Shown here in pieces: positions 17,023-23,832 of a DNA stretch of 64,000 bases (positions are counted from its first letter, which is position 1; the number at the start of each line of letters is the position of its first letter). Position numbers and translations under genes: made by a program. A model generated the notes under the pieces. That model made no database searches. It saw only the letters and a list, made by a program, of their open reading frames with translations, and was not told the DNA's origin. Origin of the DNA: Gemmatimonadota bacterium (lineage in GTDB: Bacteria > Gemmatimonadota > Gemmatimonadetes > Palauibacterales > Palauibacteraceae); contig JAJEEM010000059.1 in NCBI GenBank assembly GCA_022820995.1, forward strand, positions 135,677 through 199,676, given 5' to 3'.

Positions 17023-18465
17023 CTAACCTGAGCACCAGATGCGGCCCGCGAACCCCTTGGACCGAAGCGCGAGCACAAGGCGAACCTGCGCTCCTTCGGC
17101 CACGTCTACGGTCTGCACGGAGCTGTCAAAGCCTCCACACAGGGCGCGGATCCGGTATGAACCCGGGGGCAGACCCTCCAGGGAGAACCTGCCCGTGCGG
17201 TCCGTTACGGTGCGGAAATCCGCATCGTCTACGGTGATACGTACGGCCTCGAGCGGCTGGCGGGTCACCTCGTTGACGGCGAGACCCGTGACCGATCCCG
17301 GAGGGGTAACGGGCACGCTGAGCCTCACCTCGGCGCCTGGCGTGGCCGGAACCACCGACGGAAGGCCCGAATGGGGGCCGTAGGCGGCCGAGAGTTCCAC
17401 CTCCGCTTCGACCGGGAGATCGCACAGCCGATACCGTCCCAGCGAGTCCGTCCGCACGACGGTCTCTACGCGGTCGAGGCTCCCGGAAGTCGGGAACGAG
17501 GCGATCACATGCGCCGCCGGCAGCCTCACCTCCGTGACCTCATCGTTCACAAACCCTTCCAGCGCCACTTCGCCGGGCCGACCGGCCGGTTCGCACAGTT
17601 CGACCTCGATCTGCGGTATCTCAGGCATCTCCGCGGTCCAGTTGGACCACAGGATGATCGCGCCGCAGACCATGGACGTCCCGTCCCAGGCAAAGAACGG
17701 CATCTTCGACCCAGGTTGGTACAACTCTGCGGCGCCGAGTTCATACACCGAGAGTTCTTCCAGCAGTGTCGGGATCGGCTCCGCCTGAGAACGGAAGGTT
17801 CCCCCCGGATTCAGGGAGTACGGCCTGCTGGTTCCCGAGCCGTCCGCCCCTCCGATCAGCCTCCGGTCGAGATATACCGGTATCTTCGGGCACCGTGGCA
17901 GAGGCGCGCGCATCTGGAGGGTGGACATGAAGTCGGACAGGCGCACGAAGCCCCGCTTGTTGGCTTCGATCCACTCGGGTTCGATGAACACGCCCCAGCC
18001 CTCCTCCATGCGTTCGTAGAAGCCGGACTCCGCGAGGCGGGGCGGGCGTCCTTCCACGCCGACTTCGAGCGGCTCCAGCGGTATCGCTTGCGGCTGGAGG
18101 CGCACATCCAGCCGCGCCGGGGCCCGGGAGCCGATCTCCAACGGGGCACTGAGGACTTCGTAGCCGAGGCGCCGCACCGCGAGCGTGTATTCGCCGGCCA
18201 GTACTTGAGCGAAGGCGAAGGCACCGTCCGGTCCCGTGATCGTCTCCCGAGCCGAACCGGACGCGTCGGCCAGCCGGACCGTCGCGCCTTCGATCGGCGC
18301 GCCCGTCCCGTCGTCAACGATGGTTCCGGCGACTTCCACCGCCTCCTGAGCCGCCGTCGTCTCCGGCGCCGTGCCGACGATCGTCGCCAGCGTGACGGCG
18401 AGCAGCGCCGGCCGTACGAGCGTGGCCTTCAGTCCACGCCTGCGCCGTTTCCGAGTCCCTGTCAT
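17023..18465 (-). CDS. Exported plug-like protein with carboxypeptidase-regulatory domains on both sides
   Basis: 480 residues from ATG 18465; a basic n-region (RKRRRRG) and signal peptide end at TTAAQ. Order: regulatory-like domain (about 45-130, VAGTIVDDGTGAPIEGATV), plug-like domain (about 140-290: ESGFYERMEEGWGVFIEP, IPVYLDRRLIGG, LSVYELGAAELYQPG, VCGAIILWSNW), then two more beta domains (about 300-385, and 390-475 with SVTGLAVNEVTRQPLEAVRI and GRFSLEGLPPGSYRI). Unlike its relatives at 9469 and 13298, the plug is followed by extra domains. It is the last gene of the putative blaI operon, 94 bases after the propeller gene. No barrel, so not a TonB receptor. Confidence 0.8.
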   Translation of the reverse strand: MTGTRKRRRRGLKATLVRPALLAVTLATIVGTAPETTAAQEAVEVAGTIVDDGTGAPIEGATVRLADASGSARETITGPDGAFAFAQVLAGEYTLAVRRLGYEVLSAPLEIGSRAPARLDVRLQPQAIPLEPLEVGVEGRPPRLAESGFYERMEEGWGVFIEPEWIEANKRGFVRLSDFMSTLQMRAPLPRCPKIPVYLDRRLIGGADGSGTSRPYSLNPGGTFRSQAEPIPTLLEELSVYELGAAELYQPGSKMPFFAWDGTSMVCGAIILWSNWTAEMPEIPQIEVELCEPAGRPGEVALEGFVNDEVTEVRLPAAHVIASFPTSGSLDRVETVVRTDSLGRYRLCDLPVEAEVELSAAYGPHSGLPSVVPATPGAEVRLSVPVTPPGSVTGLAVNEVTRQPLEAVRITVDDADFRTVTDRTGRFSLEGLPPGSYRIRALCGGFDSSVQTVDVAEGAQVRLVLALRSKGFAGRIWCSG

Positions 18466-18559
18466 GTGGACATCCGCGACGTTGGAATGGCCCGGAGCAT
18501 CAACTTCGAGAATACACCACGCCTCCGCTTGACTGTAGACGCCGCAAGCGGCGTAAACG

Positions 18560-19900
18560 TCACCGTCGCGGCTCGGCCTCCAGCTGCGTGTCCGGCGCCA
18601 TTTTCAGTACGCGGACGATCGGGTAGCCCAGATCGTGCGCATCGGCGTAGGCGATGAGGCCGTCCGGGCCGAAGGCGTCGGGGATTCGGAGCCCTCCGGG
18701 CGGGATCGTGCCCAAGTAGCGGGCATCGGCCGTCACGATGTCGATCGGCCCCTCCTCCTCGCCGGGCGGCGGGGTTCGCGCCACCCACAGGCGATCGTCG
18801 CCGTCCACCGCGAGCGCTTCGATGGCGGGGATGACCTCGGCGAACGTCATCCGTTCGATGCCGTCCCGGTACGCCTCGCGCATCTGCCTCGCGAAATCGT
18901 CGGGCATGCGGATGTCCTGGCGCCCCGCAACGGACAGCGTCGTCGAGTTCCCACTCTCGTCGAGTTCGGCGAGCCGGCGCTCCCGCTCCGCGTCCCGGAC
19001 TGCGTTCGTCACCGGCGTCGGGGAGAGCGGCCGTTCCAGAAGCTCTTCCACGGTGCCGCCCTCGCCGATCAGCTTGATCCGGTATCCCGAGGAGTCGACG
19101 ACGGCAAGCCGCCCGTCCGAGAGCGCGGTGAAGTGCAGCCCCGGGTCGAACGCTCTCACCGGACTCATGGTGAAGGAAAAGCTGCCTCCCCCGGCTTCCA
19201 TTTCATCCCCGGTGGGCGGTGGCGGCTCCCAGGCCGTGTAGAGCAGTTCGCGAGTGCCGTCGGGCCGGTAGCGGGCGATGGGACGCCCGGGTTCGTCCCC
19301 CGTTCCGTCGACGGAGCCGCTTCGTATGGACATCGCCTCCGCCGTCCCGCTCACCACGAACTCGCGGTCCGTGACGATGCTCCCGTCCTGGAGCCACGCG
19401 TCCACGCCCCTGGGCGCGCCCCGCGCCGGATCGAAGGGCGCCGACTCCACGTACTCGCCTTCCGGCGTGAAGAACTGAATCCCGCTTCGCGCGCGGTCGA
19501 ACACGGCGAGGCGGCCATCGGCGAGCAGGGACATCGATTCCGGCTGGGCCAGCTCACCGGGGCCTTCGCCCTGCCGGGAGATTGTTCGGAGGTATGCGCC
19601 GTCGCGGTCGAACACGACGACGTGCGCCGCCTGTTCGTCCAGTACGAAGAGATCGCCCGCCTCACTGAAGACGAGGTCGGCGATGGACCCGAAGGTCTCC
19701 CAGTCTTCCCCATCCAGGGCGCCGGCGATCCAGCGGGACTCGTACTCCGGAATGATCGTGAAGTCGGGACCGTCCATGGCCGCCGACCCGCCGGCGGGCA
19801 TCGCGCCGCCGCCGTCGCCCCCGCATGCAGCCAGGAGGCAGAGGACGGCGCCGGACAAACACCGACGCGAGGTTGAGCGGATCGAGGCTGGGCGGATCAT
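18560..19900 (-). CDS. Six-bladed beta-propeller lipoprotein
   Basis: 446 residues from ATG 19900, with ggggagga in front. Signal ends LLAACGG, a lipobox. Blades are recognisable as repeated units: FSEAGDLFVLDEQAAHVVVFDRDG, LADGRLAVFDRARSGIQFF, ALSDGRLAVVDSSGYRIKL, VDGDDRLWVARTPPP. The DGAYLRTISRQGEGPGEL stretch is the same family signature as in the lipoprotein at 15712. It lies fourth in the putative blaI operon, between the M56 peptidases and a plug protein, so it may be a regulated surface component. Ligand unknown. Confidence 0.82.
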   Translation of the reverse strand: MIRPASIRSTSRRCLSGAVLCLLAACGGDGGGAMPAGGSAAMDGPDFTIIPEYESRWIAGALDGEDWETFGSIADLVFSEAGDLFVLDEQAAHVVVFDRDGAYLRTISRQGEGPGELAQPESMSLLADGRLAVFDRARSGIQFFTPEGEYVESAPFDPARGAPRGVDAWLQDGSIVTDREFVVSGTAEAMSIRSGSVDGTGDEPGRPIARYRPDGTRELLYTAWEPPPPTGDEMEAGGGSFSFTMSPVRAFDPGLHFTALSDGRLAVVDSSGYRIKLIGEGGTVEELLERPLSPTPVTNAVRDAERERRLAELDESGNSTTLSVAGRQDIRMPDDFARQMREAYRDGIERMTFAEVIPAIEALAVDGDDRLWVARTPPPGEEEGPIDIVTADARYLGTIPPGGLRIPDAFGPDGLIAYADAHDLGYPIVRVLKMAPDTQLEAEPRR

Positions 19901-19997
19901 GGATTCCTCCCCGGGTTGGCGCCGTCTCCTGTTCCGAAGGAAACTCTCGCCCCGGGGATGGTTGCGCAGCGGGCCCCGCCGGCCCTGCTGCCTCACG

Positions 19998-21260
19998 CTA
20001 GATCACGTCGAAGGCTACCCACTGCGAGACCCAGACGGCCGTGGGCTCACCCTGGTTCCTCGCAGGACTGAAGCGCATCTGCTGGACGACTTCCGCGGCG
20101 GCGCGGTCCAGCGCCTCGTTGTCGCTGCTCGTCTTGAGTTCGTGGTTGGCGACGGCGCCGGACAGGTCGACGTACAGCCACATCTCGACCCGGCCGCCGA
20201 TGCCCGCATCCATCAGATCGCGCGGATAGGCCCTCTGGAGTGCCCGCTGGACCTCGCCGACGTTCTGAAGCACCGGGGGCGTGTCGTACACGACGAAGGT
20301 CGGCTGGTCCGCCAGCGCGTCTCTCGCCGCGGGCGCATCCATCGACGTCTCGGGCTGCGGGAGACCGAGGACGAGAATGATGGCGAGCGCCGCTACGCCC
20401 GAGGCTCCCAGGGTTCTCGGAATACGGAGCCGGGCCAGCGGTTCGGTCATGCGGCGCAGCCGCTGCTCCACGGCCGGCTTGCGTTCGGCGAAGGCGGCCG
20501 CGGCCAGCAGCGGCGCGGAGACGCGACCTCCCACCGTGATGAGGGCGTCCGCGTAGTCGCGCGGGGACTCGCCCTGCTTGAGGACGCGCCGGTCGCAGTC
20601 GAACTCGATCGCCAGCCGCAGCCGCGACACCTGCCACCACAGGAACACGTTCCACGGCATCAGCACGAGGGCCGCGACCGCCGTGGCGAAGAGGCGGTGG
20701 TCGCCGGCGCGCTGGTGTTCGCGCTCGTGCAGGAAGACCGGGCGCAACAGCCGGTCTTCGAGTTCGGGGATCCACCTCGGCATCACGACGACCGAGCGCC
20801 GGATGCCGACCACCGCCGGGCCCCGGTCGTCCGCGATCATGACCGGCGATCCGAGAACGCGGCCCGGCGTCCACGTCCGCATCTCCGCCCGCAGGCGCCG
20901 GTACGCCCGCGCGAGGTGGAAGAGCATCCCCGCTGCAAGCAACACCCAGACGCCACCCGTGAGGGCACTCATCGCGCCGGCGCCGAACCACGCCGCGGGT
21001 CCCGCCGCCTCGGGCGCGGAGGACACGACGACCGCCTCACTCAACTCCACGAGAGGAGCCCAGGGTGCCGCGCCGATGCCGGGGAGGAGGCCGGGGGCGA
21101 GAAAGGCCGCGAACGGGAGCGTCACGGAGCCGACGATCGCCGCGAACCAGCCCCAGCGCACGGGCTTCCGGAAGTGACCCAACGCGCGCTCGGTCGCGAA
21201 GGCGGCCAGGGCGAGGAGCCCCGAAATCAACAGGCAGTATCCGATCCAGGCGATGATCAT
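19998..21260 (-). CDS. M56 (BlaR1-like) membrane metallopeptidase with TonB C-terminal domain
   Basis: 420 residues. Membrane helices lie at 1-22, 35-58, 95-118 and about 300-320. The zinc site is intact: HEREH at 178-182 and a third ligand Glu in IEFDCDRRVL near 219. After the last helix, a periplasmic TonB-family C-terminal domain (about 345-415: VGEVQRALQRAYPRDLMDAG, GRVEMWLYVDLSG) replaces the penicillin-binding sensor of BlaR1. The family cleaves a BlaI-type repressor after an outside signal. It is a close duplicate of the N-terminal two thirds of the gene at 21314 but lacks its plug repeats. The start region carries aaggag, copied from the blaI end. Confidence 0.88.
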   Translation of the reverse strand: MIIAWIGYCLLISGLLALAAFATERALGHFRKPVRWGWFAAIVGSVTLPFAAFLAPGLLPGIGAAPWAPLVELSEAVVVSSAPEAAGPAAWFGAGAMSALTGGVWVLLAAGMLFHLARAYRRLRAEMRTWTPGRVLGSPVMIADDRGPAVVGIRRSVVVMPRWIPELEDRLLRPVFLHEREHQRAGDHRLFATAVAALVLMPWNVFLWWQVSRLRLAIEFDCDRRVLKQGESPRDYADALITVGGRVSAPLLAAAAFAERKPAVEQRLRRMTEPLARLRIPRTLGASGVAALAIILVLGLPQPETSMDAPAARDALADQPTFVVYDTPPVLQNVGEVQRALQRAYPRDLMDAGIGGRVEMWLYVDLSGAVANHELKTSSDNEALDRAAAEVVQQMRFSPARNQGEPTAVWVSQWVAFDVI

Positions 21261-21264
21261 GTCC

Positions 21265-21303
21265 CTACTCCTTCGAGCTGAGGCGTTCGTCCATCCGTTC
21301 CAG
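21265..21303 (-). pseudogene. Remnant of the blaI 3' end upstream of the second M56 gene
   Basis: On the minus strand these bases read LERMDERLSSKE followed by TAG, matching the last residues of the blaI product (DERLSSKE). Positions 21261-21293 are identical, over 33 bases, to 23252-23284 at the true blaI end. The fragment has no start. It marks the border of a tandem duplication of blaI-end plus M56 gene and still supplies the aaggag ribosome site. Confidence 0.75.
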
Positions 21304-21313
21304 GGCCGGCGTT

Positions 21314-23251
21314 CTACCTGCCGCCGGCCCCCGCCCCGTCTTTCGTCGTGATTTCGATCACGCCGTGTCGGGCCTTCTCCCCGTACGTCCCTGTGGCACG
21401 CTCACCTCTCACGATCGTGACATTGTCGATGTCGAGTGTGCCGAGCTCCGACAGCCCCGCGGCGTCGGAAATCACGCCGTCGATCACGATCAGCGGATCG
21501 GGCATGTTCTCCGAACGGGGTCCGACCCGGACGTCCAGCACGCCATCCCGGTCGACATCCTCGAGGACCCCCGTGAGAACGATGTCTTCGATCTCGAGGT
21601 CACGGTCGGTGGCGGGCGGCGTTAGGGAGGTGACGCCGTCGCTCAGGCGGCTCCTCATGAGGAAGGGGCGGCCACCCTCCGGGGCATCGCTGTCCGCGGC
21701 GCCCCCCTTCGTCGTGATTTCGATCACGCCGTTGCTGGCCCGCTCGCCGTACAGCTCGATGGCCGCGCTCCCCTTGATGACCTCGACGTGGTCGATATCG
21801 AGGGACCGGAGGTCTTCCAGGCTCCTGCCCTCGGATTGAATGACGCCGTCGACGATGATGAGGGGGGCATCCTCATCGGTTACGGAAAAACTGCGGGCGG
21901 GGGGAGTGTCCGCATCGCTCGCCATCTGGAAGGTGATCCACTGGGCGATCCAGACATCGGTCGGCTGGTCGCGGTTCATCGCGGGCTCGAAGCGCATCGC
22001 CGCGACCACATCCGCGGCGGCCGCGTCCAGGTCGCTGTTGCCGCTGCTCGTCTTGAGTTCCGTGTTCCGCACCATGCCGGACGTGTCCACGTACAGCCAG
22101 ATTTCGACTCGCCCGCCGATTCCCGCGTCCTTCAGGTTCGTCGGGTAGGCCTGCGTCAGCGCGTCCGACACTTCCCCGGCGTTCTGAAGGATCGGAGGCC
22201 GGTCGAACGCGATGAAGGACGGCTGGTCACCGCGTGTGAGGGGATCGTCGGCGGGCCTCAGCGGAGGTGTCCATTCAACGGCTTCGGAGGGCGGCGTCAC
22301 CGCCGCGGCGGGCGGTTCCGGCGCGTTCATGCCGCTCTCGGGTCCGGGGCAGCCGAGCACGAAGAGGACGGCGACCATCGCCACGCCCGAAGCGCCGAGC
22401 GTTCGGAGCAGACGCATGCTGGCCAGCGGCTCGGTCATGCGGCGCAGGCGTCGCTCCACGGCCGGCTTGCGCTCGGCGAAGGCGGCCGCGGCGAGCAGCG
22501 ACCCGGAAACGCGGCTCCCCACCGTGATGAGGGCGTCGGCGTAGTCGCGCGGCGACTCTCCCCGCCGGAGCACGCGACGATCGCAGTCGAACTCGATCGC
22601 GAGCCGCAGCCGGGACACCTGCCACCACACGAACAGGTTCCACGGCATCAGCACGAGCGCGGTGACCGCCGCCGCGAAGAGCCGATGGTCGCCGGCGCGC
22701 TGATGCTCCCGCTCGTGGAGGAAGACGAGGCGGAGCAGCCTGTCCTCGAGTTCGGGGATCCACTTCGGCATCACGACGACCGGGCGCCGGAACCCGACGA
22801 CGGCCGGTCCCCGCTCCTCGGAGATCATGACCGGCGATCCCGCAACGCGGCCCGGCCTCCACGTCCGCATCTCCGACCGCAGCCGACCGTAGATCCGCCC
22901 CACATAGCCGACCATGGCGACGATCAGCAGCACCCAGCCCCACGCCAGCACCGCGCCCACGGCCGCCGCATCGAAACCGCCGCCGGCCGCTGCGGGCAGC
23001 TCCCCCGCCGCGGCGACGACCGCAACACCGCTCAACCCGACCGCCGGCTCGGCGGACGACACCCCGAAGCCGGGAAGAAGTCCGGGAGCGAGGAAGGCGA
23101 CGACGGGCACGGTCACGGATCCAACGACCGCCGCGAACCACGCCCAGCGCACGGGCTTCCGGAAGTGACCCAGCGCCCGCTCCGAGGCGAAGGCGGCCAG
23201 GGCGAGGAGTCCCGAAATCAACAGGCAGTATCCGATCCAGGCGATGACCAT
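21314..23251 (-). CDS. M56 (BlaR1-like) peptidase fused to TonB C-terminal domain and two SusC-type plug repeats
   Basis: 645 residues. The N-terminal 330 residues are the M56 membrane peptidase: four helices, HEREH at 179-183, and third ligand in IEFDCDRRVL. A TonB C-terminal domain follows (about 365-450). Residues 460-645 then hold two copies of a SusC-plug-like unit: PLIIVDGVIQ...VEVIKGSAAIELYGERASNGVIEITTKGG, and PLIVIDGVIS...VTIVRGERATGTYGEKARHGVIEITTKDG. The copies share a 24-base identical stretch (21342-21365 and 21708-21731). It starts 4 bases after blaI. Expected to sense an envelope state and inactivate BlaI; what the plug repeats bind is unknown. Confidence 0.88.
   Translation of the reverse strand: MVIAWIGYCLLISGLLALAAFASERALGHFRKPVRWAWFAAVVGSVTVPVVAFLAPGLLPGFGVSSAEPAVGLSGVAVVAAAGELPAAAGGGFDAAAVGAVLAWGWVLLIVAMVGYVGRIYGRLRSEMRTWRPGRVAGSPVMISEERGPAVVGFRRPVVVMPKWIPELEDRLLRLVFLHEREHQRAGDHRLFAAAVTALVLMPWNLFVWWQVSRLRLAIEFDCDRRVLRRGESPRDYADALITVGSRVSGSLLAAAAFAERKPAVERRLRRMTEPLASMRLLRTLGASGVAMVAVLFVLGCPGPESGMNAPEPPAAAVTPPSEAVEWTPPLRPADDPLTRGDQPSFIAFDRPPILQNAGEVSDALTQAYPTNLKDAGIGGRVEIWLYVDTSGMVRNTELKTSSGNSDLDAAAADVVAAMRFEPAMNRDQPTDVWIAQWITFQMASDADTPPARSFSVTDEDAPLIIVDGVIQSEGRSLEDLRSLDIDHVEVIKGSAAIELYGERASNGVIEITTKGGAADSDAPEGGRPFLMRSRLSDGVTSLTPPATDRDLEIEDIVLTGVLEDVDRDGVLDVRVGPRSENMPDPLIVIDGVISDAAGLSELGTLDIDNVTIVRGERATGTYGEKARHGVIEITTKDGAGAGGR
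21342..21731. repeat. Duplicated plug-unit coding segment inside the M56 gene
   Basis: The bases TTCGTCGTGATTTCGATCA plus CGCCG (24 bases) occur identically at 21342-21365 and 21708-21731, and flanking codons are similar. Both encode the GVIEITTK end of a plug-like unit. The pattern indicates internal duplication within the gene. Confidence 0.7.
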
Positions 23252-23255
23252 GTCC

Positions 23256-23627
23256 CTACTCCTTCGAGCTGAGGCGTTCGTCCACCATGCCGCGCAGGTT
23301 CTCGAGGTCCTCCTTCGAGAGCGCCCGGTCGGAGACGAGGTGCGTGAGCAACAGTTCGGGCGACCCCTGGAACATCTTCTGAACCAGCCGGCGCACCGCG
23401 CTCGCCCCGGCGCATTCGCGCCCGACGAGCGTGTGATAGCGGTAGGCTTTCCCCTCCTGCGTGTGCCCCACGTACCCCTTCTCCTCCAGCCTCCGGAGGA
23501 TCGTGAGCACGGTGGTGTAGGCCAACGCGTCGCCGAGGCGCTCCTGCACCTCCGCGACGGTCGAGGCCCCTCTCTCCCACAGCACCGCCATGAGGTCGAG
23601 TTCCCGCGTGGTGAACTTGATCTCCAC
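23256..23627 (-). CDS. blaI: BlaI/MecI/CopY-family transcriptional repressor
   Basis: 123 residues from GTG 23627, chosen because aaagga stands 8 bases upstream; ATG 23654 in frame has no ribosome site. The winged helix-turn-helix is standard: FTTRELDLMAVLWERGASTVAEVQERL...AYTTVLTILRRLEEKGYVGH, then GKAYRYHTLVGRE, which contains the region cut in BlaI-type repressors, and a C-terminal dimerisation helix. It heads a minus-strand run of five genes. A dyad matching the BlaI half-site pattern abuts the promoter -35, implying autoregulation, with release by the M56 peptidases encoded next. Confidence 0.92.
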   Translation of the reverse strand: MEIKFTTRELDLMAVLWERGASTVAEVQERLGDALAYTTVLTILRRLEEKGYVGHTQEGKAYRYHTLVGRECAGASAVRRLVQKMFQGSPELLLTHLVSDRALSKEDLENLRGMVDERLSSKE

Positions 23628-23725
23628 GAGACAGATCCTTTCGTCCCGAACCATCAGCGTCGCCGCCCGCGGCGGCCGCCCGTCGCCGAAGCGCCGGCGG
23701 GCCGAGCGGGCATCGTTCCCGATTG

Positions 23726-23755
23726 AGCGTAAACGTGACGGGCCGCCGCTGTCAA
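23726..23755 (-). promoter_or_regulatory. Candidate blaI promoter
   Basis: On the minus strand a perfect TTGACA (23755-23750) is followed, after 18 bases, by TACGCT (23731-23726), a weak -10. It lies about 100 bases upstream of the GTG start. The -35 abuts the dyad at 23755-23768. Confidence 0.5.
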
Positions 23756-23768
23756 CTAGACACGTAGT
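23755..23768. promoter_or_regulatory. Candidate BlaI operator, ACTA-N6-TAGT
   Basis: ACTAGACACGTAGT is a perfect ACTA/TAGT inverted repeat. Against the GC-rich BlaI/MecI pattern ACTACA-N2-TGTAGT it matches 10 of 12 specified positions. It overlaps the first base of the -35 hexamer, where a bound repressor would block RNA polymerase. Confidence 0.5.
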
Positions 23769-23832
23769 AGAAACGTCCGGAGGGATCCGCTTCGGACACC
23801 GGGCGGGAAGCCGCAGCTCTTGCCGCGGGTTG

